DNA from: Nocardia macrotermitis
GTDB taxonomy: Bacteria > Actinomycetota > Actinomycetes > Mycobacteriales > Mycobacteriaceae
DNA: 64,000 nucleotides
Assembly: GCF_009604405.1 (NCBI RefSeq)
Contig: NZ_WEGK01000007.1
Span: forward strand, 361,627 to 425,626
Direction of reading: 5' to 3'
Shown: positions 49,372-58,034 of the stretch, piece after piece
Numbering within the stretch: the first letter of the stretch is position 1
Layout: each line of letters begins with the position of its first letter
Translations under genes and position numbers: made by a program
Notes under the pieces: model-generated
What the model was told of the DNA's origin: nothing
What the model saw: the letters and a program-made list of their open reading frames with translations, nothing else
The model's database searches: none

Positions 49372-50850
49372 TCAGTCCGCGGCGGTACGGTGCTGTTCGG
49401 ATGCCAGGAAATGAGCTGTGTCGCAAGTGGATTCGTACAGCTTCCGGTAGTGCCGGTAGTACCGCGTGTACAGCTCGGTGTGCGCGGGATCCGGTTCCAC
49501 CGTCGTGACCACGGGATTCCAGGGGCCCGTATCCACCCCCGCGGCCTCGGCGGCGAGCATGGCGTCACCGAGGCAGGCGCCGATCGTCTCGGCCGGAAGT
49601 TGCTGCGGCAATCCGGTGATATCGGAGACGATGCGCGTCCACAGACCGCCCTTGGTCCCACCCCCGACCGCGACCAGACGATGCGCCCGGCCACCGGCCT
49701 CGGCCATCGCCTCGAGATTGTGGCGCACGCCGTAACCGATGCCCTCGAGGGCCGCGCGGTAGAGCTCGGCGCGACCGTGCGTGAGGGTCAGGCCCGCGAC
49801 GATGCCGCGCGCGTCCGGATCGAACAGCGGCGTGCGTTCACCGGCGAAATAGGGCACCAGGAGCAGCCCGCGACTGCCCGCCGGAACCCGGCCCGCCGCC
49901 GCCACCAGATCGGTGAACTCACCGCCCACCAGACGCCGCAGCCAATCGGTCACCGCACCGGAGGTGGCCATTCCGGCGGCGAGAGTGTATGTGCCGGGCC
50001 AGGTTCCGCACGTCCCCCACAGGCCCGGATGCGGATGCGGATCGGTCAGCACCTGCACCAGGAACATGGTGGTGCCGTACATGACCATGGCGTCACCGGG
50101 CGCGCGCACCCCGACGCTGGTGGCCTCGGCCCAGGCGTCGATCGTGCCGGTGGTGACGGGCAGGCCGACCGGAAGTCCGGTGGCGGCGGCCGCTTCGGGC
50201 GTCACCTGCCCGACTATCTCTGTGGGCCAGCACAATTCGGGCAGTTCGAGTCCGGGCGCGACCGCGTCCGCCCAGTCCGCGGCCCATTCGCGGCGGCGCA
50301 GATCGTACATCGGCACACATTGGCTCGCCGATTGATGATCGAGCACATAGCGACCCGTGAGTCGTTGCACCAGAAAGGAACTCGCCATCAACAGCTTGCG
50401 GGTGCGCGCGTAGACATCAGGTTCGTGCCGGGCCAGCCAGCGCACCTTCGGCCCGACGGCTTGACTGGTGAGCGGCGAACCCGCACGCGAAAGCACCTGC
50501 CGCACACCGAGTTCCGCATTCAACTCGGCGATCTCGACAGTCGCGCGAGTATCGACACCGTAGAGGATCGCCGGCCGCAACGGAGCGCCCGACGCGTCCG
50601 CGGGCAACAGACACGGCCCGATACCGCTGACCGCCAACCCCGCCACCGCCCCCCGCCCCACCACATCGAGCAGTTCCCGCGCGATCGCGACGAAATCGGC
50701 CCACCACACCGTCTCCGCATCATGCTCGACCCACCCCGGCCGCGGCGTCGAAACCCCGTGCGCCCGTTCGGCTCTGGCCACGATCACACCATCGGCGTCG
50801 ACCACCACCCCCTTCGACCCCGACGTGCCGATATCGATCCCGAGAAACAT
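49372..50850 (-). CDS. FGGY family carbohydrate kinase (xylulokinase-like)
   Basis: A 492-residue FGGY sugar kinase: phosphate loop GIDIGTSGSKGVV (4-16), PGWVEHDAETVW substrate region, catalytic Asp in TTGTIDAWAEA near 238, and the C-terminal FGGY signature region YRAALEGIGYGVRHNLEAM and AVGGGTKGGLW. It resembles xylulo-, ribulo- or erythritol-type kinases; the sugar is not determined. The ATG at 50850 has GGGGAG six bases upstream; a longer open frame upstream is not used. The gene follows the GH43-like gene on the same strand, 474 bases apart. Confidence 0.87.
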   Translation of the reverse strand: MFLGIDIGTSGSKGVVVDADGVIVARAERAHGVSTPRPGWVEHDAETVWWADFVAIARELLDVVGRGAVAGLAVSGIGPCLLPADASGAPLRPAILYGVDTRATVEIAELNAELGVRQVLSRAGSPLTSQAVGPKVRWLARHEPDVYARTRKLLMASSFLVQRLTGRYVLDHQSASQCVPMYDLRRREWAADWADAVAPGLELPELCWPTEIVGQVTPEAAAATGLPVGLPVTTGTIDAWAEATSVGVRAPGDAMVMYGTTMFLVQVLTDPHPHPGLWGTCGTWPGTYTLAAGMATSGAVTDWLRRLVGGEFTDLVAAAGRVPAGSRGLLLVPYFAGERTPLFDPDARGIVAGLTLTHGRAELYRAALEGIGYGVRHNLEAMAEAGGRAHRLVAVGGGTKGGLWTRIVSDITGLPQQLPAETIGACLGDAMLAAEAAGVDTGPWNPVVTTVEPDPAHTELYTRYYRHYRKLYESTCDTAHFLASEQHRTAAD

Positions 50851-51188
50851 CCAGCGCTCCCCTTCCTCACACCCGGACACCGTCCACCGACCCGCGCCAC
50901 CAGAATTACAGCTCCACACCCCACCCGACCACACTTCACGGAACTCCGCGTGGATTCCGCGCGAAACCGGTCCGTACCCCTGCCGTGCCCGATCTCCGAT
51001 GAACATTGCCGAAGTCAGTGTGGATCGAATACCGATGCATGCGCACCACTCACCCGTCCGTCGGATACGGCCCAGCGCAGCAGTCTGCTTGGCGGCGAAC
51101 CGTAGGCGCCCAATGCAGTGCCGTACGCGCCTGATGAAGGCAGTGCGACGAGTAACGACACGCCGCCGGAACGAGCCGACCGCGACGT
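50851..51188. other. Intergenic region upstream of the FGGY kinase
   Basis: 338 bases without a recognisable gene on either strand. It lies between the kinase start and the decayed duplication. The kinase promoter should lie here; I could not place one. No repeats or hairpins stood out. Confidence 0.35.
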
Positions 51189-51322
51189 TCAGCTCGGGTC
51201 TGCAAATTCCAAAGGTCGAATATCGGCCGCTCTGCCCCGGCCCGCGGTGGTGATCCACCGATCACCACTATCGGCGACGACCTCGGCGGCACGAGCTTCC
51301 GATACGATCCTCGATAAGGAAC
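51189..51322 (-). pseudogene. Decayed tandem copy of the 3' end of the GH43-like gene
   Basis: Read on the minus strand it encodes AAEVVADSGDRWITTAGRGR then AADIRPLEFADPS and a stop. It mirrors the true C-terminus AAEIVTDGGDWWITTAGWGQ then GGVHIAPLHFADPT. The copy begins immediately after the stop of the intact gene, about 136 bases per unit, and shares exact blocks such as CCCGCGGTGGTGATCCACC. It has no start or upstream domain and is a remnant of tandem duplication. Confidence 0.82.
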
Positions 51323-51324
51323 GT

Positions 51325-52170
51325 TCAGGTCGGGTCCGCGAAGTGCAGGGGTGCGATGTGGACGCCGCCCTGGCCCCAGCCCGCGGTGGTGATCCACCAG
51401 TCGCCGCCGTCGGTGACGATCTCGGCGGCGTGGGCCTCGATGTGGCCGACGCGATCCTCGATGCGGAAGTGCAGCGGGTCGGTGCTGCGGAAGACGTCGG
51501 TGCCGATGTAGTCGGGGCGCGGGCCGATGAACAGGTACCAGGAATCGTTGTGTCGCACGACGAACGGGGATTCGGTGGGTCCGGCGCCGGTGCCGGTGGC
51601 GGGGTCGGTGTAGGCGATCGCGCGATCGCTCCAGTGCACGAGGTCGGTACTGGTCCGATAGGCGACGACGTGGTTGCCGCCCTCGGGTTCACTGGTCGCG
51701 CAGTAGTACATGACCCAGTGGTCGTCCAGGCGCATCACCATCGGGTCGCGGGCGTCGTAGCCGTCGCGGAACACCGGTCCCCGCGGATGACGTGTCCACT
51801 CCCGCAGATCGGTGGAGGTGGCCAGATTCATCGCGGTGGCGGTGCGCTGCTCGCCGCCGCCGTCGTAGAACATGGCGTAGCCCGCACCGCTGTCGATCAC
51901 GTGCGGTGCCCACAGATGCGTCTCGCCGTACGCGCGGTCGACGTCCAGCGCGGGCGGCCGTTTCGTCCACGGTCCCAGCAGATGGTCGGCGGTGGCGTGT
52001 GCGAACTGCGTCTCGTCCCAGGGATCGGCCGGTTCGGGATGGGTGATGCCGAACAGGTGCCAGCGCCCGTCGCGATCGCGAATCACGGTGTGGTCGTTGA
52101 TGTACCACGGCTGCGCGCGGTCGTCGCTCGGATCGTAGATGTGTTGGAAAGGGCCCGCTGTCACCTGCAT
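51325..52170 (-). CDS. GH43-like five-bladed beta-propeller glycosidase
   Basis: A 281-residue protein with repeated beta-propeller blades and the acidic triad pattern of clan GH-F/J enzymes: an early Asp (YINDHTVIRDRDGRWHLF), a second Asp in YDARDPMVMRL and a Glu in GPTESPFVV. Such enzymes cleave arabinosides, xylosides or fructosides. The exact family cannot be decided. No signal peptide, so it should be cytoplasmic. The ATG at 52170 begins MQVTAGPFQHIYDPS; upstream frame is discarded. Its 3' end has undergone tandem duplication. The kinase gene downstream and GH172 nearby suggest pentose-glycan use. Confidence 0.78.
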   Translation of the reverse strand: MQVTAGPFQHIYDPSDDRAQPWYINDHTVIRDRDGRWHLFGITHPEPADPWDETQFAHATADHLLGPWTKRPPALDVDRAYGETHLWAPHVIDSGAGYAMFYDGGGEQRTATAMNLATSTDLREWTRHPRGPVFRDGYDARDPMVMRLDDHWVMYYCATSEPEGGNHVVAYRTSTDLVHWSDRAIAYTDPATGTGAGPTESPFVVRHNDSWYLFIGPRPDYIGTDVFRSTDPLHFRIEDRVGHIEAHAAEIVTDGGDWWITTAGWGQGGVHIAPLHFADPT

Positions 52171-52266
52171 ACGGCTACCGTGCCGCCTCGCTCGGACCCG
52201 CACACGCCGACACGCCGTCGACCCGGGGTCGGGCGGATTCCGGTGCGTTTCGGGTACCCAGTCACC

Positions 52267-52443
52267 ATGGCAGGGCATCCGCGTCGGACGGCGTTCCTCG
52301 GCACGCTGATGATGCTGGTCGCCTTCCTCACCGCACTGTGGGTGCACGACCTGCCGACGACGGCGCTGCGGGTGATCGCCTACGTCCTGCTGTTCCTGAT
52401 CGCAGCCGTCGGTTTCGTTATGAGCTTCCGCGACTATTCGTGA
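52267..52443 (+). CDS. 58-residue two-helix membrane protein
   Basis: The frame from the ATG at 52267 encodes a basic N-terminus (MAGHPRRTAF), a hydrophobic helix (LGTLMMLVAFLTALWV) and a second helix (VIAYVLLFLIAAVGFVMSF), ending RDYS. It is typical of small actinobacterial integral membrane proteins of unknown role. It diverges from the GH43-like gene and converges on the 160-residue membrane protein gene. Confidence 0.6.
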   Translation: MAGHPRRTAFLGTLMMLVAFLTALWVHDLPTTALRVIAYVLLFLIAAVGFVMSFRDYS

Positions 52444-52456
52444 GATCCCGGGCGGC

Positions 52457-52939
52457 TCAGCGTCTGCGGATCAGACCGCCGAAACCCGCGCCCAGCATCA
52501 TGAATCCGGAGATCAGCGCGAAACCGTTGGTGACCCAGGAATGCAGCGCCACCTGCCAGGTGGAATCGATGTACGGCAGGTCGCCGATCAGGCGGAAGGT
52601 GTCGTCGGGGAACAGGATGTGCAGGATCCCCGGGAACACGCCGAACACCAGCCCGGCCACGAAGGTCCCCGCCGGAGAGAACGCGGCCATCGCCGCCACC
52701 AGCATCAGCAGGACCGAGCCGACGATGATCTCACCGGCCGCGGTCCAGCGATCGGTGACGCCGCCGATGATCACCCAGTACCGGATGTCCGCACCGCCCT
52801 TGGCCGCGAAGGCGATTCCGATCGGCGTCAGCACCAGCCCGATCAGCACACCGATCACGGTGCGGCTGGTCACGCCGTGGCTCTGGAACTGCGCGCCGGG
52901 TGGCGCCCAGCCCGGGGGTGACTCGAACTTGTTCGGCAT
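52457..52939 (-). CDS. Four-helix membrane protein of unknown function
   Basis: A 160-residue protein: polar N-terminus with PPGWAPPGAQFQSHG, then about four membrane segments (VIGVLIGLVLTPIGIAFAA, EIIVGSVLLMLVAAMAAF, GTFVAGLVFGVFPGILHIL, FALISGFMMLGAGFGGLI) and a basic C-terminus. No catalytic motif. The ATG at 52939 begins MPNKFESPPGW, preceded by GGGAGGACGGGCG. The pattern resembles uncharacterised actinobacterial membrane proteins. Convergent with the 58-residue gene. Confidence 0.7.
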   Translation of the reverse strand: MPNKFESPPGWAPPGAQFQSHGVTSRTVIGVLIGLVLTPIGIAFAAKGGADIRYWVIIGGVTDRWTAAGEIIVGSVLLMLVAAMAAFSPAGTFVAGLVFGVFPGILHILFPDDTFRLIGDLPYIDSTWQVALHSWVTNGFALISGFMMLGAGFGGLIRRR

Positions 52940-53084
52940 CGCCCGTCCTCCCTGTTCCCACGGTGCCCGAGGGCTTGATCGCCGCTGCCGCACCCATTGT
53001 CGCGCCCGACGCCTGAAATATCCTCGCGGACGCCGAAATCCTTTGCGTGACGACTCGCCGGGTTGCGGACGGTTAGCATCGGAT

Positions 53085-53966
53085 ATGCCCGATGTGAACT
53101 CACAGCCTCCCGACATCGCCGGTGTGCGCCGCAGCCACATCACCGCCCGCGGTGTGCGATTCCACGTCACCGAGGCGGGCCCGGCCGACGGCCGCCCGGT
53201 GCTGGTCCTGCACGGCTGGCCGCAGCACCACTACACCTACCGGCACCTGCTCGCCGACCCGCCGGAAGGGCTGCGGATCATCGCGCCGGACCTGCCCGGC
53301 TACGGCTGGTCCGGCCCGGCGCCGCACCGCTGGTACAAGGAAGAGGTCGCCAGTGATGTACTGGCCCTGCTGGATTCGCTCACCTCCGAACGCGTACTGC
53401 TGGTCGGCCACGACTGGGGTGGGTACATCGGCTTCCTGATGGCGTTGCGCGAGCCCGAGCGGTTCGCCGGATTCATGCCGCTGAACATCGTGCATCCCTG
53501 GCAGACCCCGCGCGGGCTCGCACCGCACGTCTGGCGATTCCTGCTGTATCAACCGCTCGTCGCGGCGCTGGGTATGCCGCTACAACAGCGCACCCCCTTC
53601 CTGGACTGGGTGTTCCGGCTCGCGATCGCCGATTCCACCGAATTCACACCGAACGCGGTGCGCGTCTACACCGACCGCTTCCGCGATCCGGTCCCTGCCC
53701 GCGCGGCCACCGATACCTATCGGACGTTCCTCCTTCGTGAGATCCCCGCTCTGCGCAAGGGTGAACGCCGTCGCGCCACCCTCCCCATCCGCGCCCTGTT
53801 CGGCACCGCCGACGGGGCCATCCACCGTTCCCTCGCCGCCGCCGAAACCGCCGACGCCACCGACTACACCGTCGAATACATCTCGGGCTGTGGACATTTC
53901 CTCCCCGAGGAACGCCCCGACCTGGTCCGCGCACACCTGGTCACCCTGGCCGCCGACACCGCCTGA
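53085..53966 (+). CDS. Alpha/beta hydrolase, epoxide-hydrolase-like
   Basis: A 293-residue alpha/beta hydrolase. The oxyanion motif HGWPQ is at 43-47, the nucleophile elbow GHDWGG has Asp110 and the catalytic His is His271 in GCGHFLPEE. An Asp nucleophile with HGWP is the pattern of epoxide hydrolases and haloalkane dehalogenases; the following cap region does not decide between them. Substrate unknown. The ATG at 53085 begins MPDVNSQPPD. Monocistronic, followed by a strong hairpin. Confidence 0.85.
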   Translation: MPDVNSQPPDIAGVRRSHITARGVRFHVTEAGPADGRPVLVLHGWPQHHYTYRHLLADPPEGLRIIAPDLPGYGWSGPAPHRWYKEEVASDVLALLDSLTSERVLLVGHDWGGYIGFLMALREPERFAGFMPLNIVHPWQTPRGLAPHVWRFLLYQPLVAALGMPLQQRTPFLDWVFRLAIADSTEFTPNAVRVYTDRFRDPVPARAATDTYRTFLLREIPALRKGERRRATLPIRALFGTADGAIHRSLAAAETADATDYTVEYISGCGHFLPEERPDLVRAHLVTLAADTA

Positions 53967-54160
53967 CGCGATGGCACACGGCACGTGCACATCACCTCCG
54001 CGATCCACCTGACCGCCGGTGGACTCCGACGCGGCCGAACTTGGTTCGTGCCGCCGGACGGACGCGTGCGTGATGATCCGGTGATGCCGCTGCACCGCAC
54101 CTCACGCCCGATTCCCTGGCCCGCGTTCTGCCCCGGCAACCACCGGCACCGATCGCCTGA

Positions 54161-54190
54161 CCTGGCTCGGACCGTGGGGTCCGAACCAGG
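54161..54190. terminator. 12-bp stem hairpin between convergent genes
   Basis: CCTGGCTCGGAC (54161-54172) pairs with GTCCGAACCAGG (54179-54190), one mismatch, 6-nt loop. It lies between the convergent alpha/beta hydrolase and AbiEi-like genes, so it may act in both directions. No U-tract. Confidence 0.6.
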
Positions 54191-54255
54191 CCGCGACAAC
54201 GTGCCTATCAATATCCGGCACGAATACCGTTGCCGGGCAGAGACTTCGGACCAGC

Positions 54256-55425
54256 TCAGAGACTTCGGATCAGCAACGGACTGGGTTCGGGTAGCGACGA
54301 CGGCCGGATGTGTCCCTGTGGGCGTTGCCGACCGACGCGGGCCAGCGCGACGCGGAAGCGGCCGAAGACCGCGTCGGTGGGTAACTCGTCCCAGACCCAG
54401 CGGATGACGTGGAACCCGGTGTTGCGCAACGCATCCTCTCGTCGCCGCTCGGCCGCTGCCGTATCCACCGGATCGTATCCGGGGTGCGCGCGGCGACCGT
54501 AGCGGGTGCGGCCGTCGAATTCGCCGACTACGCCGGTATCGCCGAAATAGAAGTCGACCCGGCCCAGGAATCTGCCCTCGGCGGTGAAGACATCGCCCTG
54601 CGACTGCGGGATCGGCAGGCCCAGGTCGCGCAGCATCACCCGGCTGCGCGACTCCCCGACGCTCTCGCTGCGCGGATTGAGGAACTTCACCACCTGCCGC
54701 GCCCGCTCGATACCCCGGCGCCGATTCGCCGCAGTCAACTCCACCTCGAGATCGGTTGTGGTGACACCGTATTCGCGGGCCAGCCAGTCGCCCGCGACGA
54801 CCGCGGATTCGAACGACACCGTGCGGCCCAGATCGAGGATGGTGCGCGCGGGCGTGCTCAACAGCAGTCCGTCGACCTCGGCCACGGCATCGATCGGCGT
54901 GCAGTGCACCTTCAGATCCGGTTTGATCCGGCCGCCGTTGCTGCGATTGCGCGTGACGCACAGGCGATCCATCGGCGCGGCCCAGATCGGCGCGCCGTAG
55001 ATCGCCGCCGCGGACTGATGGCTCACCACCGCGTCGGCCGCCATCTCCGGCAACACCGCCGCGGCCAACATGCGGTGGCGGGCAACAGCATCCAGCTCCG
55101 CGTAGATCGCCTCCTCCGAGTAGACCCCGCGCCGCAGCCGCCGCCACCGCCCACCGGCACACATCCGGCGGATCTGATCGTCGGTGACGCCGCGGGCCAG
55201 CGCGTCACGTCGCCGGTGGATCCGGGCCGATTCGACCGCCCGCACGGATTCGGGTTCGGCGACGGTGTCGTCGTCGGGCGGGATGTCGACGTCCCGCACA
55301 TCCCCCGAGGCCGCCGCACCGAGCGCCGCGCGGCAGTCCGACAACCCACCGGCGTGCGCGAGCCGATGCGCGATACGCGGGCCCGACGCGGAACCGAAGA
55401 CCGGATGTAATCCCGTGGCGCTCAT
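54256..55425 (-). CDS. AbiEi-like N-terminal HTH / DUF559-type protein
   Basis: A 389-residue protein. Residues about 68-105 resemble the AbiEi antitoxin N-terminal domain (RRRDALARGVTDDQIRRMCAGG and RRLRRGVYS). The middle has VVSHQSAAAIYGAP and LLLSTPARTILDLGRTVSF, the usual AbiEi companion region. The C-terminus has the DUF559/Vsr-like endonuclease fold features VDFYFGDTGVVGEFDGRTRY and RREDALRNTGFHVIRWVWDE. Such proteins are abundant in actinobacteria, usually without an AbiEii toxin, and none is seen here. The first 65 residues are a variable extension, so the true start may lie further in. Confidence 0.72.
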   Translation of the reverse strand: MSATGLHPVFGSASGPRIAHRLAHAGGLSDCRAALGAAASGDVRDVDIPPDDDTVAEPESVRAVESARIHRRRDALARGVTDDQIRRMCAGGRWRRLRRGVYSEEAIYAELDAVARHRMLAAAVLPEMAADAVVSHQSAAAIYGAPIWAAPMDRLCVTRNRSNGGRIKPDLKVHCTPIDAVAEVDGLLLSTPARTILDLGRTVSFESAVVAGDWLAREYGVTTTDLEVELTAANRRRGIERARQVVKFLNPRSESVGESRSRVMLRDLGLPIPQSQGDVFTAEGRFLGRVDFYFGDTGVVGEFDGRTRYGRRAHPGYDPVDTAAAERRREDALRNTGFHVIRWVWDELPTDAVFGRFRVALARVGRQRPQGHIRPSSLPEPSPLLIRSL

Positions 55426-55934
55426 CGGAAATCGGTCTCCGGACGCGGACGCCGCGGCGGGCGCGAGGTGAATCGATCACAGTACTCGTCGTGCCGAGGC
55501 GCCGGCCGTACCCGTGGTGCGCGAGCTCGGATTCCGTTACGCCACGAGCTGCGGCACCCTTGACAATTTTTCACGCTCGAACCTCCCCTTACGAATTGAG
55601 TCGAACCGGGTTTGTTCTAGTTCGACGCGGGGTACCGCGATCCGGTTCCATAGTCATTTGACCAGGTCACAGCCGCACCCGCTGCCACGATTCGCACACT
55701 TCGCAACCACCCGCAGACCGTGCGGCCCCGAACACAAGGTGCGCCCGGTCAGCCCCCGGTCCACCCTCCTGCGAAGAATTGGACGGTGTACAGACGACCA
55801 GTTCGCCCACCCCCATCCCTGAGCACACAATCGACCGCCGCCGCCCCGGATCACGAAGGCCGCAAGGGGTGCGTTTGCGGGCAAGGGGTGCGTGTGTGGC
55901 GGGAGGGTGGAGTGTGTCGGTGGGGTCGGGCACC
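55426..55934. other. 509-base intergenic region upstream of recQ-like gene
   Basis: Divergent between the AbiEi-like gene and the RecQ-type helicase. Its central part (55555-55640) is AT-richer than its surroundings and contains TTGACAATTTTT (55559-55570) and the inverted repeat GTCGAAC...GTTCGAC (55600-55626, 13-base spacer), whose halves match the TCGAAC/GTTCGA half-sites of actinobacterial LexA boxes but with the wrong spacing. No gene seen. Confidence 0.4.
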
Positions 55935-58034
55935 ATGGTCGGCGTGACTACCACCGAGCTGCGCGAATCCGCCGAGACACTGCTGCGTGAGCTGGCCGGG
56001 CCTCGGGCTCGGCTGCGCGAGGACCAGTGGACCGCCATCGATGCGCTGGTCCGGCAGCGGCGGCGAGCCCTGGTCGTGCAGCGCACCGGCTGGGGTAAAT
56101 CGGCGGTGTACTTCATCGCCGCCAAACTGCTGCGCGCCGCGGGCCGCGGGCCGACGGTGATCGTCTCCCCGCTGCTGGCGCTGATGCGCAACCAGGTCGC
56201 GGCCGCCCGCCGAGCGGGAGTGATCGCCGCGACGATCAACTCCGGCAACATGACCGAGTGGGACGATATCCACGCCCAGGTGGCAGCGGGCGCGGTCGAT
56301 GTCCTACTCGTGAGCCCGGAGCGGTTGAACAATCCCGACTTTCGCGATGCGGTGCTGCCCGCGCTGGCCGCCGACGCCGGACTGGTCGTGATCGACGAGG
56401 CGCACTGCGTCTCGGACTGGGGCCACGACTTCCGGCCCGACTACCGCCGGATCCGCACCCTGGTCGCCGATCTCGGCGAGGACATCCCGGTCCTGGCCAC
56501 CACCGCCACGGCCAACGATCGCGTGGTCACCGATGTGGCCGGTCAGATCGGTACCGACACCCTGGTGCTGCGCGGCACCCTGGACCGCGAATCGCTGCAC
56601 ATGTCGGTCGTGCACATCGAGGACGCGACCGCCCGCACCGCCTGGCTCAGCCGATATCTGCACGAGCTGCCCGGTTCAGGCATCATCTACACCCTCACCG
56701 TGGCCGCGGCCCACGACCTCGCCGACGTACTGGGCTCCCACGGCCACAAGGTCGGCGCGTACACCGGCCGCACCGATCCGGCCGAACGCGAGGCCCTCGA
56801 ACAGGCCCTGCTGGACAACGAGGTCAAGGCTCTCGTGGCGACCTCGGCCCTGGGGATGGGCTTCGACAAACCGGATCTGGGATTCGTCGTACACATCGGT
56901 GCGCCGTCCTCGCCGATCGCCTACTACCAGCAGGTCGGTCGCGCGGGTCGCGGCACCGCCCGCGCGGAGGTCGTGCTGCTGCCCGGCCCGGAGGACAGGC
57001 GGATCTGGAGCTACTTCGCGTCGGTGGCCTTTCCGCGCGAGCACATGGTCCGTGCCGTCCTCGAGGCGCTGGATTCCGAACGCCCACTGTCCACCAGCGC
57101 ACTCGAACCACTGGTCGAACTCAATCGCTCCCGGCTCGAGATGGTGCTCAAGGTGCTCGACGTCGACGGCGCGGTGCGCCGGGTGCGGGGCGGCTGGATC
57201 GGCACCGGCCAACCGTGGACCTACGACACCGAACGTTACGAACGCCTGTCCCGGGCCCGCGAGGCCGAGCAGCAGGCGATGATCGACTATCAGTCGACCA
57301 CCGAATGCCGGATGAGTTTCCTGCGCCGCCAGCTCGACGATCCCGCGCTGACCGGTGCCGCCGCGAACGCTCCCGGGTGCGGCCGCTGCGACAACTGCAC
57401 CGGCACCCGACCCGATACCGCGGTCGACACCGCGGATCTGGCCGCCATCCGCACCCGCCTGGACCGACCCGGTATCGATCTGTCCCCGCGCAAACAGTGG
57501 CCGACCGGTATGGCGAAACTCGGAATTCCGTTGTCCGGCAAGATCACCGACGGTCCGGCCGTCGGCCGCGTCCTGGGCAGGCTCAGCGATCTGGGCTGGG
57601 GTCAACGCCTGCGCCCCCTGCTCGACGGCCCCGATGTCCCCGTCCCCGACCACATCGTCGAGGCGTGCATCGCCGTCCTGCGCGACTGGACCTGGGACCA
57701 ACGCCCCACCACTGTCCTGGCCATGGAATCCCCCACCCACCCCAAACTCACCGCCGACCTGGCCGCCCGCCTGGCCCGCATCGGCCGCCTGCGCGACCTG
57801 GGCACCCTCCCCATCCGCCCCGGCCGCCCACCGGTCTCCGCCGCCAACTCCGCCCACCGCGTCGCGGCCCTGCACAACTCCTGGAATCCCCCGCCCCTCG
57901 ACGATCTCGACGGCCCCATCCTCCTGGTCGACGCCCTCACCGACACCGGCTGGACCCTCACCCTCGCCGCCCACGCCCTCCGCTCCGCCGGAGCCCCCAC
58001 CGTCCTCCCCTTCGCCCTCGCCACCCCCACCTGA
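55935..58034 (+). CDS. RecQ-family DNA helicase fused to a phosphoribosyltransferase-like domain
   Basis: A 699-residue protein. Residues 1-490 form a RecQ-type SF2 helicase: Walker A TGWGKS (51-56), VSPLLALMRNQV, DEAH (154-157) in VVIDEAHCVSDWGHDFRPDY, TTATAN, ATSALGMGFDKPDLGFVVH and QQVGRAGRG, then a zinc-binding Cys set ending CGRCDNC. No HRDC domain follows. The last 150 residues contain a type I PRTase-like fold with the PRPP-loop motif ILLVDALTDTGWTLT near 662-676. This combination occurs in some actinobacteria; its role is unknown but suggests repair linked to nucleotide salvage. The start at 55935 is one of several possibilities. Confidence 0.85.
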   Translation: MVGVTTTELRESAETLLRELAGPRARLREDQWTAIDALVRQRRRALVVQRTGWGKSAVYFIAAKLLRAAGRGPTVIVSPLLALMRNQVAAARRAGVIAATINSGNMTEWDDIHAQVAAGAVDVLLVSPERLNNPDFRDAVLPALAADAGLVVIDEAHCVSDWGHDFRPDYRRIRTLVADLGEDIPVLATTATANDRVVTDVAGQIGTDTLVLRGTLDRESLHMSVVHIEDATARTAWLSRYLHELPGSGIIYTLTVAAAHDLADVLGSHGHKVGAYTGRTDPAEREALEQALLDNEVKALVATSALGMGFDKPDLGFVVHIGAPSSPIAYYQQVGRAGRGTARAEVVLLPGPEDRRIWSYFASVAFPREHMVRAVLEALDSERPLSTSALEPLVELNRSRLEMVLKVLDVDGAVRRVRGGWIGTGQPWTYDTERYERLSRAREAEQQAMIDYQSTTECRMSFLRRQLDDPALTGAAANAPGCGRCDNCTGTRPDTAVDTADLAAIRTRLDRPGIDLSPRKQWPTGMAKLGIPLSGKITDGPAVGRVLGRLSDLGWGQRLRPLLDGPDVPVPDHIVEACIAVLRDWTWDQRPTTVLAMESPTHPKLTADLAARLARIGRLRDLGTLPIRPGRPPVSAANSAHRVAALHNSWNPPPLDDLDGPILLVDALTDTGWTLTLAAHALRSAGAPTVLPFALATPT

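Noticed and set aside
51325..52347. Longer form of the GH43-like protein starting at 52347
   Set aside because: The extra 59 codons overlap the 58-residue membrane protein gene antisense and are Arg/His-rich without domain character.
55600..55626. LexA (SOS) box upstream of the RecQ-like gene
   Set aside because: The half-sites TCGAAC and GTTCGA are present, but 13 bases apart instead of four, so LexA binding is not expected.
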